The position numbers and the translations under genes are program-made. Below, piece by piece: positions 1 to 7,967 of a stretch of 64,000 bases of DNA; position 1 is the stretch's first letter; every line of letters starts with the position of its first letter. The DNA is taken from positions 1,550,001-1,614,000 of the forward strand of contig OZ248539.1 of NCBI GenBank assembly GCA_965234685.1. Reading direction: 5' to 3'. The notes below the pieces were generated by a model, which saw only the letters and a list, made by a program, of their open reading frames with translations, was not told the origin of the DNA and did not search any database. The stretch comes from Fimbriimonas planktonicus. Its GTDB lineage: Bacteria > Armatimonadota > Fimbriimonadia > Fimbriimonadales > Fimbriimonadaceae.

Positions 1-97
1 GGCCAAACACAAATCCAGCCGCAATGTAGCCACCATCAAAACACTCTTGAGCATGGCGGCTTTGCGGCCCGAGCATCACGCGGTAGTAGTTTCTCAT
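1..97 (-). CDS. Start of a probable restriction-endonuclease-like gene (cut by window edge)
   Basis: On the minus strand an ATG at 97 overlaps the hsdS stop codon in an ATGA junction and opens a frame of 32 codons that runs off the left end without a stop. The visible protein begins MRNYYRVMLGPQSRHAQECF and continues with a glycine-rich stretch. From memory, this kind of opening (YYRVMLG, then AxECF) occurs in Mrr-like or EVE-like restriction proteins near type I R-M loci; that assignment is unverified. Translational coupling to hsdS says it belongs to the same operon. It could instead be another accessory protein; hsdR is not visible in the window and may lie further left. Confidence 0.55.
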   Translation of the reverse strand, partial: MRNYYRVMLGPQSRHAQECFDGGYIAAGFVFG

Positions 98-1350
98 ACA
101 AGCCTCACTTTCCCAGTCAACAACTGCTGCATCATGCCCTGCTTGATGGCTCTGGTCTTCACGATACGATCATGGAGGCAAGTAATCTCAGAATCCATAT
201 CGGCGAGAACTTCCCAAATAGCGTCCTGTTCGTCTCTGGCGGGTAGCGTAAGAACAGCGCTCGTCAAAGCTGGCTTTGAAATGTTGTATCGAGTCGAGCC
301 CTGAGCAAGCGATTTAACGATCTCACGCCCTTGCGAACTGCGAAAGAACGCTGCAAGAAATGAGCCGTTTGTTTTAGACCTGTCTGTTAATCTAAAACCA
401 AAGCAAAAGCTGTTCAGATACAAATCTGGAATGTCGCAATCAACATATGCACACAGGGCGACCTCCTCGGGAGTTTCAGATGAGCCATTAAAGAGAAGGT
501 CCCCACGAATAACCAGGTTCTGAGACTCGGAAGAAGAAACCCTTACATTTCCGAGCTGAGCCGGGTCTATGACCACGTTGGACATCACATTCATGAATGT
601 GACAAAGGGACAATTCCCAGAATCGAAATCGGCCTTGGACTTCCCTGATAATCCGCCATAGGCGAATCCAAGCTGTGAAAGCGTGATCGGTTCCCACTCG
701 CAGTGGAAACCTGGGAGTCGGGTTTGGCCGCTGAGGAGTTGCTGCATCGCCGCCAGCTTAAGATCGCGCTTCTTGGTTATAAGCCGATCAAGCCCGTCCA
801 GTAGTCGATCCAGATCACCCAACGCAGTCGCAATTGCCCGTTGCTCGGGTAGAGGTGGTTTCGGACAGACTAAGCGTTCAATGTGATTAAGGAATAGATT
901 CGGTTGTGCACCTTGATTCACACTGCTTGCGATTTGCCTTTGCGCCTTTTCGCCTTGTAGCCAGAACTGAAGGAAAATCCCGTCAGCCAATTTACTGTCA
1001 ACTTTTACCAGTGCGGCACTTCTAACGAGTACGCACTCGAACTTCGGAGGAACAACTGCGATTCGTCCAATCGTGCCAGAACATGATATGAGAATGTCAC
1101 CATGTTCTGGTCCGCATCGTTGCTTCATCCGTCGATATTCAGCTACCCCCACGTAGTCCACGTCTGACACATCAATCCGTCCGTTGAGGACGTTACGGGC
1201 CGACAATAGATAGTAACCGTTGAGTTCGCGCCTGGGCGTTACATGCTCGCCGTCAGTAATCTTAAGTGAAACACCCTTTAGATTGCTAACTTCCCACTCC
1301 TCCGGGATCACGCCCATTTCGGTTGTTTTGTAACCAAGCTTTACCGCCAT
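94..1350 (-). CDS. hsdS: Type I restriction-modification specificity subunit HsdS
   Basis: 418 residues, the usual size for HsdS, which selects the DNA target of the HsdM/HsdR complex. Two target-recognition halves are visible. The first (about residues 1-195) opens with GVIPEEWEV and ends in the conserved PLPEQRAIATALGDLD segment followed by a helical spacer. The second (about 200-418) runs from LPGFHCEWEPITLSQLGFA to a second helical segment ending KQGMMQQLLTGKVRLV. The start ATG overlaps the end of hsdM by 10 bases, so the two are coupled. The repeated QQLL(S/T)G motif closing each half is typical of this family. The recognition sequence cannot be predicted from the protein alone. Confidence 0.93.
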   Translation of the reverse strand: MAVKLGYKTTEMGVIPEEWEVSNLKGVSLKITDGEHVTPRRELNGYYLLSARNVLNGRIDVSDVDYVGVAEYRRMKQRCGPEHGDILISCSGTIGRIAVVPPKFECVLVRSAALVKVDSKLADGIFLQFWLQGEKAQRQIASSVNQGAQPNLFLNHIERLVCPKPPLPEQRAIATALGDLDRLLDGLDRLITKKRDLKLAAMQQLLSGQTRLPGFHCEWEPITLSQLGFAYGGLSGKSKADFDSGNCPFVTFMNVMSNVVIDPAQLGNVRVSSSESQNLVIRGDLLFNGSSETPEEVALCAYVDCDIPDLYLNSFCFGFRLTDRSKTNGSFLAAFFRSSQGREIVKSLAQGSTRYNISKPALTSAVLTLPARDEQDAIWEVLADMDSEITCLHDRIVKTRAIKQGMMQQLLTGKVRLV

Positions 1351-3740
1351 ACAGCCCCCATTTTTTTGAGGTGTGCGTCAACACGGGCTGCAAGTGTCGT
1401 CACTTCATTGTTAAGTTGTGGGATCGGGGTTGAGTAGCGTTCGGCAAGTTCTCGGACACGCTGGGTAAGAGCCTGATTCACGCGGTCAACCTCTCCCTGG
1501 ACTGCTCCGCTGACAGTGGACAGCCACTTATTTTCGACCACGAGAAGCTTCACTTCATGCTCGGTCAAGATCTTGTACTTCGCAAGCAGCTTCTGATCCA
1601 GATCGGCTAACGCGGATTTCAGCCACTGCTTCACAACTTGCTCTTCTCCTGCTAATTCCAAATATCGCTTTAGGAGCTGAACCTCTTCCGGCATCAATCC
1701 GGCAGGGTCCTTTGCCATTGCCTTGAGGTGAGCCTTGACTGTGCCCAGGTTAACCTTGTCAAGATCGGAGAAAACGCCTTCGTCTCCACTTTGCTCCTCT
1801 TCTATTTCCTCAAGCTCGGCAGAAATCACAGTGAGCTTGGCTTGATGTTCGTCGATATGATCCTGCTGTGCTTTGAAGTAGTGAGTAATCACCAACTCCT
1901 TCGGAATCAGGTCGCAGGTCCACCCAGACGCCTTACCCTTCTTGCTTAGCACTGGCTCAATTTCAGCCTTCCAGCCATCTGCCGCGACTAGGTAACAGTC
2001 GTCCTGCATAGTCGAGGCCCAATAATCCATCAGGTGTTGATAAACGGCGTAAGGATCGATCAGGTCGAGACCCTGGAAGTGTTCGAGAAGGCTTTCGGAG
2101 AGCTTGGCGATCTCCTCCTTTGGATGCATCTCCTTGCCGAGCGCCTTGAGTTCCTTCGCGGACTCGGTTCGCCACTGATCGAAGTGGCCCTGAACCTCTG
2201 AGACAAAACCTTTGAATTCGTGGTTATCGAGGATCGTCTGCCTGATTTCGGTTTGGTCAATCCGTAACTCCACGTAGCCAACGCGCATCGGTTCAAAGAG
2301 GTTTGACCGCAGACCCGGACAGACCTTCCAATATGCTTCGAGAGCCTCAACGTCCGATTCAGGAATCCCGCCATTGAGGTGCGCATCCAAGTCCTGGAGG
2401 TCTTCTGGGTCGGAGCTGTCGATGTAGCGCGGAAGGTTGAGGTTGAAGTCGTTCTTCTCGATCTCCTCGATTTTCACAAACCGCGAGAACTTTGCCATTT
2501 CAGCTTGACGATTAAAGGCGTCTACGATTCGGTGGATGTCTTGATCTCGAAGCCGGTTCTTCGGACCATCCTTCATGAAGCCCTTGCTGGCGTCGATCAT
2601 GAAGATGCCCTTTCGATCCGTCGATCCATCCTTGTCTATCACGATGATGCAGGCTGGAATACCTGTTCCGTAGAAGAGATTGGCAGGAAGCCCGATGATG
2701 CCCTTGATGTATCCGCGCTGGATTAGATTCTTGCGGATGACGGCCTCGGCATTCCCGCGGAAAAGAACACCGTGCGGAAGGATGCACGCGCCTTTGCCAG
2801 TGCTCTTGAGTGAGGCGACGATATGAAGGAGGTAGGCGAAATCGCCCTGCTTCGAAGGTGGAACACCAAAGCTGAACCGACCGAACTCGTCGCTGGTTGG
2901 GGTGAACCCCGTCGTCCATCGCTTGTCGCTGAACGGCGGATTTGCGACAACAAAGTCGAAAGTCTTGAGTGCCGAACCGTCCTTGAAGTGAGGATCCGCG
3001 AGAGTGCTTGAGCCTCCCTTGATCTCTGCGGTGGCATGGTTGTGCAGGATCATGTTCATACGAGCGAGGCCGGCGGTAGCCACGTCCTTTTCTTGACCGT
3101 AGAGCGTGACTTCGGTCGGAGCTTCGTCGGCTACTTTCAGGAGAAGCGAACCTGAGCCACAGGTCGGATCGTAGACAGCGGTGCTCCGAGTCGTTCTAGC
3201 GGTCTTGATCCCGATGACCTGAGCCATGATGCGGCTGACTTCGGCAGGGGTGTAGAACTGGCCCTTGCTCTTGCCGCTCTCCGTGGCGAAGTGGCGCATG
3301 AGGAACTCATAGGCGTCACCGAGGAGGTCGTCACCGTCTGCGCGGTTCTTGCTGAAGTCGAGAGCTCTGTTTTCGAAGATCGCAATCAGGTTGGAGAGGC
3401 GATCCGCCATCTCCTTGCCGCTACCAAGCTTGTTGCCGTCATTGAAGTCCGGGAAGTCGGCTTCCGGGAGGTTGTTTGCCTTGGCGAGAGGGGCAATAAT
3501 CTTTTTGTTGATCTGGTCGCCGATGTCAGGCTGGCCCTTGAGGGCGATCATGTCCTTGAAGCTCGCTCCCTCCGGAACCTCGATGTCGCCGTACTTCTGC
3601 CCCGCGTACTTGTCGCTGACGTACTTGACGAACAGAACGACCAGCACATAATCTTTGTACTGACTGGCGTCCATCCCGCCGCGCAGCTCGTCGCAACCTG
3701 CCCAAAGTGAACTGTATAGTTCGGATTTCTTAATCGCCAT
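1341..3740 (-). CDS. hsdM: Type I restriction-modification DNA methyltransferase HsdM, long form
   Basis: N6-adenine methyltransferase subunit. The HsdM N-terminal helical domain (MAIKKSELYSSLWAGCDELR) is followed by the SAM-binding motif DPTCGSGSLL near residue 191 and the catalytic NPPFS near residue 267, in the order of gamma-type N6-A methylases. The product is about 799 residues, against about 500 for classical HsdM. The extra C-terminal part (after about residue 470) is charged and helix-rich, as in a known long subgroup. I start at the ATG of MAIKKS; an in-frame TTG 48 bases upstream adds only unlikely residues. No clear Shine-Dalgarno precedes the ATG. It is the first visible gene of the hsdM-hsdS operon. 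Confidence 0.93.
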   Translation of the reverse strand: MAIKKSELYSSLWAGCDELRGGMDASQYKDYVLVVLFVKYVSDKYAGQKYGDIEVPEGASFKDMIALKGQPDIGDQINKKIIAPLAKANNLPEADFPDFNDGNKLGSGKEMADRLSNLIAIFENRALDFSKNRADGDDLLGDAYEFLMRHFATESGKSKGQFYTPAEVSRIMAQVIGIKTARTTRSTAVYDPTCGSGSLLLKVADEAPTEVTLYGQEKDVATAGLARMNMILHNHATAEIKGGSSTLADPHFKDGSALKTFDFVVANPPFSDKRWTTGFTPTSDEFGRFSFGVPPSKQGDFAYLLHIVASLKSTGKGACILPHGVLFRGNAEAVIRKNLIQRGYIKGIIGLPANLFYGTGIPACIIVIDKDGSTDRKGIFMIDASKGFMKDGPKNRLRDQDIHRIVDAFNRQAEMAKFSRFVKIEEIEKNDFNLNLPRYIDSSDPEDLQDLDAHLNGGIPESDVEALEAYWKVCPGLRSNLFEPMRVGYVELRIDQTEIRQTILDNHEFKGFVSEVQGHFDQWRTESAKELKALGKEMHPKEEIAKLSESLLEHFQGLDLIDPYAVYQHLMDYWASTMQDDCYLVAADGWKAEIEPVLSKKGKASGWTCDLIPKELVITHYFKAQQDHIDEHQAKLTVISAELEEIEEEQSGDEGVFSDLDKVNLGTVKAHLKAMAKDPAGLMPEEVQLLKRYLELAGEEQVVKQWLKSALADLDQKLLAKYKILTEHEVKLLVVENKWLSTVSGAVQGEVDRVNQALTQRVRELAERYSTPIPQLNNEVTTLAARVDAHLKKMGAVWR

Positions 3741-4075
3741 TAGAGTGGTTTGCCTGCCATCAGTCACCTGCCGTTGTGAGCCGTCCAAATTCTGGCAGGT
3801 TGTAAAACAATCGGCTGCAAACTCGACTCAAGCTCGTAACGAGATTATCTTAAAATCCCTCTGGTTGACTTCTCCCCGTTTTCCCGCTTTTACAAATGTG
3901 GACGAGCGCGCTAAAAACCGAAAATTTACACTCCGCCCCAAGGCGGGAGCATTAATAATTAAATTTTTGGCGCCCAAAAGCCGCCCGCTACATCGAATAT
4001 CCCTGCCCCCCAAGCCCCCTCAAAACGCCCCCGCCCCTCCGCCCGTCCTCAGCGCGATCGAACTCCGAAGGCATA

Positions 4076-4131
4076 CAAGGCCACCCAAAGCCACGCAAGG
4101 CCATACAAAGCGTTCAAAGAATGCAAGGCCA
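4076..4131. repeat. Three copies of CAAGGCCA
   Basis: The octamer CAAGGCCA occurs at 4076-4083, 4096-4103 and 4124-4131, spaced 20 and 28 bases, inside a purine/C-rich segment with further related CAAAG words. Spacing is irregular, so this is not a CRISPR array. Function unknown. Confidence 0.5.
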
Positions 4132-4146
4132 CTCCCCAAAGCGAAG

Positions 4147-4184
4147 CCGAACAAACCCGGACGAACCCGAACAAATCCGAACCC
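4147..4184. repeat. Imperfect 10-bp tandem repeat
   Basis: Units CCGAACAAAC, CCGGACGAAC, CCGAACAAAT and a partial CCGAACCC follow each other without gaps. The period is near one helical turn, as in some protein-binding arrays, but low-complexity drift is an equal explanation. Confidence 0.45.
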
Positions 4185-4264
4185 AAAGGGGGTTGTAATT
4201 AATTAATCCGCCTGAGGGGGAACGTTAATTAATTCTGTCCAAGACCCAAAGAAAAAGGGGGACC

Positions 4265-4340
4265 TGGTACTCCGGACGGGATTCGAACCCGCGACCTTCG
4301 CCGTGAAAGGGCGATGTCCTAACCGCTAGACGACCGGAGC
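4265..4340 (-). tRNA. tRNA-Glu (anticodon UUC), CCA encoded
   Basis: Read on the minus strand, the 76 bases fold as a full cloverleaf. The acceptor strand GCTCCGG (4340-4334) pairs with CCGGAGT (one G-T pair). The D-arm contains AGCGGTTAGGA, the anticodon stem TCGCC/GGCGA encloses the loop CTTTCAC with anticodon TTC, and the T-arm is GCGGG-TTCGAAT-CCCGT. Discriminator A and the CCA end (4268-4265) are encoded. A weak -10-like CATAAT lies upstream in the gap to the NlpC gene. The 3' end points toward the R-M locus, the side usually targeted by tRNA-specific integrases. Confidence 0.97.
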
Positions 4341-4361
4341 GAACGGTAAATTATGACAGAT

Positions 4362-4391
4362 GTTTGCCGCCGACTGCCATCGGCGGCAAAC
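4362..4391 (-). terminator. Perfect 12-bp hairpin after the NlpC gene
   Basis: Arms GTTTGCCGCCGA (4362-4373) and TCGGCGGCAAAC (4380-4391) with a 6-base loop, 8 bases past the NlpC/P60 stop codon and before tRNA-Glu. No U-tract follows on either strand, so termination by the hairpin alone or with Rho is an inference. Confidence 0.6.
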
Positions 4392-4399
4392 GGAACGAC

Positions 4400-5962
4400 T
4401 TACTTGTCGCCAGGAGTAGAAGCCGCAGGCGAAGCTGCTGGCTCCAAAGCCGGAACCTTGTCCGGGAACTTCTCGACCGGAGCCGAAGCCTTGGCCGCGG
4501 ATTTCGGAACGACCTTCTTCTTCGAGACAACCCGCCGCGCGGTTACAAACCGCTTGGCATAGTAGCTGCTGCTCAAAGAGTCGGTCCGAACCCGACCCTT
4601 GCCGCTGCTGGCATGCATAAACTTGCCGTTGCCGACATAAATGCCAACGTGGGAAATTCGATTGCCGCGAGTGGTTCGGAAGAAGACCAAATCGCCTTCC
4701 GCCATTCCGCTCTTGTCAACCTTCGCCCCAACCCGAGCCTGCTCTCGGCTGGTCCGAGGAAGCTTCACGCCGACACTTCGGAAAACCTGAGAAGTGAAAC
4801 CGCTGCAATCCGTAGCCGACCGCGACATCGCACCGTAGCTATACCGAACCCCGCGGAAGCTCTCGGCCTTCGCCAAAAGCGAACCACCGGCCACCGGCGT
4901 GCCAACAATCCCGCCGCCACTAGACTTCCGGCCAAACCGTGAAGACTTCTTAGGTGCCGAAGCAACTCGAGTCGGCTTCGCCGGCTTTCGAATCGACTTC
5001 ACAACAATCGAAGGCCGCTTCGAAGTAATTCGAGCTGGTTTGCTAGGAGCCTTGGCAACCACCGGGCTAACCGGCCGAACGCCCAAACTGCTCACCGGAG
5101 CCAGCAGATCCTCTCGAACCCAGCCGGCCGTACCGTGGGGGAACTTGAGCTTGAGCCACTGCCCCTCTCGGTCAACCACCGTGCCACGAACCCCGGCCGC
5201 AACGGCCATCAGCTTGTTCGCATCGGTAGTAGGCCCACGCCGAACCGAAACTCGGTCCGCATTGATTCGAGCGTATCGAGACCGAATCCGAGGACCAGAC
5301 GTCGGCTTTGCCGAAACTGGTGCCGCCGCAATCCGAGTTCCCGGAACCGCTGCCGGAACGCGCAAAGTGTGCCCAGGCTTTAAGCCCGTCCAGTAAACGC
5401 CGGGGTTCGCCGCACGAAGCTTGCTCGGAGTCGTGCCAAGCTGTCGAGCGATCACCCAATCGTTGTCGCCGCTTCGAACGGTGTAAACCGCTGCCGAAGC
5501 CACTGGCTGCTTGACTCCACCCTTGGCCGGAGCTTTGGCCACAAGCGAAGCCGCCGAGCGACCGACGTTGATTTTCTGGCCGATCTGCAATCGTCGCCAG
5601 TTAAGCTGAGGGTTGAGAGTCCGGAGCTGCGATGGCGTCAGGCCGACTTTGGCCGCAATGTTCCAATCGTGGTCTCCGTTTCGAACAACGTAAGTAGCGT
5701 TGCCCACGGTCGTTGAATTCATTTTGGCGGTTGTCTGGCGGGCGACGGATCGTTGTCGCGGAATCACCAAAACCTGCCCCAATTTCAGCTGATGAATATT
5801 GCTGAGATCGTTGGCGCGCAAAATGTCTCGCGCCGGAACACGGTATCGCTTTGCGATATCTAATAAAGTGTCTCCGCTCGCGACCGTGTGATTTCCAGCA
5901 AACGCCGGACTCACCGCTGCAACGCATAACGCCACACTTAAGGTTAGCTTCTTGATAGGCAT
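4400..5962 (-). CDS. Secreted LysM-SH3-NlpC/P60 peptidoglycan endopeptidase
   Basis: Wall hydrolase of 520 residues cutting peptide stems of peptidoglycan. A signal peptide (MPIKKLTLSVALCVAAVSPAFA) is followed by three LysM repeats (about 24-68, 89-133 and 160-205), an SH3b-like domain (about 229-290) containing VSVRRGPTTDANKL, a basic Pro/Lys linker, and an NlpC/P60 domain (about 360-480). The catalytic Cys is in DCSGF near 385, His in SHVGIY near 437 and a third polar residue in HASS near 450. A Lys/Ala/Pro-rich tail follows. An AGGAGG lies only 2 bases before the ATG, tight but supported by the signal peptide. The leader upstream is strongly structured. The gene stands alone, apart from the divergent glycan cluster. 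Confidence 0.93.
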   Translation of the reverse strand: MPIKKLTLSVALCVAAVSPAFAGNHTVASGDTLLDIAKRYRVPARDILRANDLSNIHQLKLGQVLVIPRQRSVARQTTAKMNSTTVGNATYVVRNGDHDWNIAAKVGLTPSQLRTLNPQLNWRRLQIGQKINVGRSAASLVAKAPAKGGVKQPVASAAVYTVRSGDNDWVIARQLGTTPSKLRAANPGVYWTGLKPGHTLRVPAAVPGTRIAAAPVSAKPTSGPRIRSRYARINADRVSVRRGPTTDANKLMAVAAGVRGTVVDREGQWLKLKFPHGTAGWVREDLLAPVSSLGVRPVSPVVAKAPSKPARITSKRPSIVVKSIRKPAKPTRVASAPKKSSRFGRKSSGGGIVGTPVAGGSLLAKAESFRGVRYSYGAMSRSATDCSGFTSQVFRSVGVKLPRTSREQARVGAKVDKSGMAEGDLVFFRTTRGNRISHVGIYVGNGKFMHASSGKGRVRTDSLSSSYYAKRFVTARRVVSKKKVVPKSAAKASAPVEKFPDKVPALEPAASPAASTPGDK

Positions 5963-6052
5963 ATCCTCCTCTGCGGTACTGATCCCGCACTGCCACTCCT
6001 CGAAAGGGTCCCTTGCTCAGCTCCGATTAGCTGAGCGATCATAAAAGTACCG
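5963..6052 (-). promoter_or_regulatory. Structured 5' leader of the NlpC/P60 gene (candidate RNA switch)
   Basis: In the minus-strand transcript, CGGUACU (6052-6046) can pair with AGUACCG (5980-5974), and after a 5-base bulge GAUC (6040-6037) pairs with GAUC (5984-5981). This long-range stem encloses a perfect 8-bp hairpin, GCUCAGCU/AGCUGAGC (6036-6015), and about 30 further bases. The closing strand ends 3 bases before the AGGAGG ribosome-binding site, so folding could control initiation. I could not match it to a known riboswitch class; the strong c-di-AMP (ydaO) motifs are absent. Confidence 0.5.
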
Positions 6053-6196
6053 TCAACCGACCTTAGAAGTCAAGTTTAAGTACCAGGTATTAGGACGAGA
6101 ACTGGCCGCTAGATCATTCCCGGAAAATGGGAATCACCGCAAATATACGGGGCCGCCATCAATTTTTCCGCAATTCTTCCTGACCAATCCGTTAGG

Positions 6197-6202
6197 TATC
6201 TT
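6197..6202 (+). promoter_or_regulatory. -10 box of the glycosyltransferase gene, likely leaderless
   Basis: TATCTT ends 6 bases before the GTG start at 6209, so transcription would begin at or next to the start codon. No Shine-Dalgarno is present. The -35 region is not recognisable. Confidence 0.45.
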
Positions 6203-6208
6203 GCGCCA

Positions 6209-7087
6209 GTGCTCAGCATCTTGATCGTGAACTGGAACACCCGCGATCTCCTGCGAGCCTGCCTCCGGTCCATCTTCCAATTCGCCCCAAAACGCGATTT
6301 CGAAGTCATCGTGGTCGATAACGACTCCCACGACGCTTCCGCCGAAATGGTCGAGACCGAGTTCCCCACCGACCGCTTTCCGAACCTAACCCTCATCCGC
6401 TCCGGCGGAAACCTCGGCTACGCCAAAGGCAACAACCTCGCCTTCGCCGCCGCCAAAGGCGATATCTTCCTCACCCTAAACCCCGACACCGAGTTCCTAG
6501 ACGACGCCCTGGAACAAGCCTGCCAAGAACTCGAATCCCACCCCGAAGCCGGCGCCCTGGCCATCCGCCAAATCGGCCCCCAAGGCGAAACCCAAAAGTC
6601 CATCCGTGGCTTCCCCACCGTCCCCCGCCTCGCCTGGGAAATGCTCGGCGGAACCAAACTGTTCCCCAAAACCGACCGCTACTTTCTCCGCAACCTAAAC
6701 TACGACCACGCCCAATGGGTCCCCCAACCCATGGCCACCTTCACCCTCCTCCGCCGCACTGCCCTAGAAAAAATCGGAGACCCCGAAGCCCCCTTCGACG
6801 AACGATTCCCCATCTTCTTCAACGACGTCGACCTCATGTACCGCCTTGACAGGGCCAACCTCCCCTGCTGGTACACCCCAACCGCCCGCGTTCTGCACCA
6901 CGGCGGCGAAGGAACCAAGCAAGTGCGAAAAAGCATGATCTGGGAATCCCACCGATCTTTGCTCACTTATCTGCGCAAACACGCCGGAACGGGACTGGCA
7001 GGCTTTGGGTTATTCATACTGACTCCGCTAGTGCTCGCCGCAGCGTTTGTGCGGGCAAAGGGCTACCATGCCGGATTTCGACCTTAG
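6209..7087 (+). CDS. Family 2 glycosyltransferase (rhamnosyltransferase-like)
   Basis: A 292-residue GT-A-fold sugar transferase. The nucleotide-binding start LSILIVNWNTRDLL is followed by VIVVDNDSHD and by the DxD-type metal site in LNPDTEFLDD near residue 93, then an acceptor region with FFNDVDLMYRL and a hydrophobic C-terminal segment (LAGFGLFILTPLVLAAAF) that may lie on the membrane. This matches WbbL-like transferases that add deoxysugars to lipid-linked glycans in the cytoplasm. The start is GTG, with no alternative ATG nearby. Its end overlaps the next glycosyltransferase by 20 bases, and three genes run as one operon. Sugar specificity is not readable. Confidence 0.88.
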   Translation: MLSILIVNWNTRDLLRACLRSIFQFAPKRDFEVIVVDNDSHDASAEMVETEFPTDRFPNLTLIRSGGNLGYAKGNNLAFAAAKGDIFLTLNPDTEFLDDALEQACQELESHPEAGALAIRQIGPQGETQKSIRGFPTVPRLAWEMLGGTKLFPKTDRYFLRNLNYDHAQWVPQPMATFTLLRRTALEKIGDPEAPFDERFPIFFNDVDLMYRLDRANLPCWYTPTARVLHHGGEGTKQVRKSMIWESHRSLLTYLRKHAGTGLAGFGLFILTPLVLAAAFVRAKGYHAGFRP

Positions 7088-7967
7088 CATCACCATCTGT
7101 AGCTGGAACACGCTAGAAGACACCCGAGCGTGTCTTGCTTCGCTAGAAGCCGTCCGGCACGAGGCTAACTTCGAAGTCATCCTCATCGATAACAACTCCG
7201 AAGACGGCTCGCCCGACATGGTCGCCAAAGAATTCCCTTGGGTCACCCTCCACCGAATGGCCAAAAACCTCGGCTTCACCGGCGGCCACAACTTCGCCCT
7301 CGCCAACCGAAACGGACGCGACGCGCTCCTCTTGAACTCCGACACCGTCGTCCACGCTGGAGCCATCGAAACCATCATGGCGTTCTCAAACGCTCGCCCC
7401 GAGGTCGGAATCGTCGGCCCAAGGCTGCACAACCCCGACGGCTCCCTCCAACCCAGCTGCCGTAAGTTCCCCAACCCCGTCGCCGCCATCTTCCGCAACA
7501 CCCCCATCGGCAGGCTCTTTCCAAACAACTCCTTCACCAAGGCCTATCTCATGGAAGACTGGGACCACCGGAGCGAGCGCGAAGTCGACTGGGTCTCCGG
7601 CGCCGCCTTGCTGGCGAAGGAAGAGCTAATCGAGAAGATCGGTGGACTTGATCCCGAATACTTTATGTATTGCGAAGACGTAGATTGGTGCTGGCGCAGC
7701 TGGAAGGCAGGAATGAAGGTGATGTACTGTCCAGACGCCGTGATCACCCATGCGGTCGGGCACAGCACCGACAAGGCGCCAAACCGCATGATCGGACGCC
7801 ACCACAAGTCGATGCTGCGGTTCTACAAAAAGAACATGATTCCCGAACTGCCCATCGTCCTTCGCCCGCTCGCCCTCGGCGCTGCGTACGCGTTTGTCGG
7901 CATCCGCGCCGGGTTCTTCATCGCAAAAAACAAACGAGATGACATCGTCCGGAGAATGCGCCGATGA
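7068..7967 (+). CDS. Family 2 glycosyltransferase
   Basis: A 299-residue paralogue of the preceding gene, starting MPDFDLSITICSWNTLED with VILIDNNSEDGS and the metal site LNSDTVVHAGAI. The later motif MYCEDVDWCWRSWKAG corresponds to the ED acceptor-side motif of rhamnosyltransferase-like enzymes. A hydrophobic C-terminal segment (LALGAAYAFVGIRAGFFI) suggests peripheral membrane attachment. I prefer the ATG at 7068 over an upstream in-frame start because family homology begins there. It overlaps its neighbours at both ends (20 bases upstream, an ATGA junction downstream), so it is translated with them, probably adding successive sugars to the same surface glycan. Confidence 0.88.
   Translation: MPDFDLSITICSWNTLEDTRACLASLEAVRHEANFEVILIDNNSEDGSPDMVAKEFPWVTLHRMAKNLGFTGGHNFALANRNGRDALLLNSDTVVHAGAIETIMAFSNARPEVGIVGPRLHNPDGSLQPSCRKFPNPVAAIFRNTPIGRLFPNNSFTKAYLMEDWDHRSEREVDWVSGAALLAKEELIEKIGGLDPEYFMYCEDVDWCWRSWKAGMKVMYCPDAVITHAVGHSTDKAPNRMIGRHHKSMLRFYKKNMIPELPIVLRPLALGAAYAFVGIRAGFFIAKNKRDDIVRRMRR

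Larger units (their letters stand above)
3741..4264. other. Non-coding junction between the R-M locus and tRNA-Glu
   Basis: About 520 bases without a convincing gene. Base composition is patchy: C-rich runs around 4000-4045, A/C-rich imperfect repeats at 4076-4184, and two copies of the palindrome TTAATTAA (4199-4206 and 4225-4232). Frames that stay open here are low-complexity and have no recognisable domain. Because the 3' end of the adjacent tRNA faces this stretch, it may be the scar or boundary of an integrated island; no integrase and no second copy of the tRNA end is visible in the window. Confidence 0.6.

Noticed and set aside
4076..4184. CRISPR-like array
   Set aside because: Repeats are 8-10 bases with irregular or no spacers; no cas genes.
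3745..4206. Plus-strand open frame of 153 codons beside tRNA-Glu
   Set aside because: Pro/Lys/Arg-rich low-complexity sequence with no domain and no sensible start; it follows the repeat pattern of the non-coding junction.
5963..6052. c-di-AMP (ydaO) riboswitch
   Set aside because: The gene type fits, but the conserved purine-rich segments of the known class are not present; only a generic folded leader is supported.
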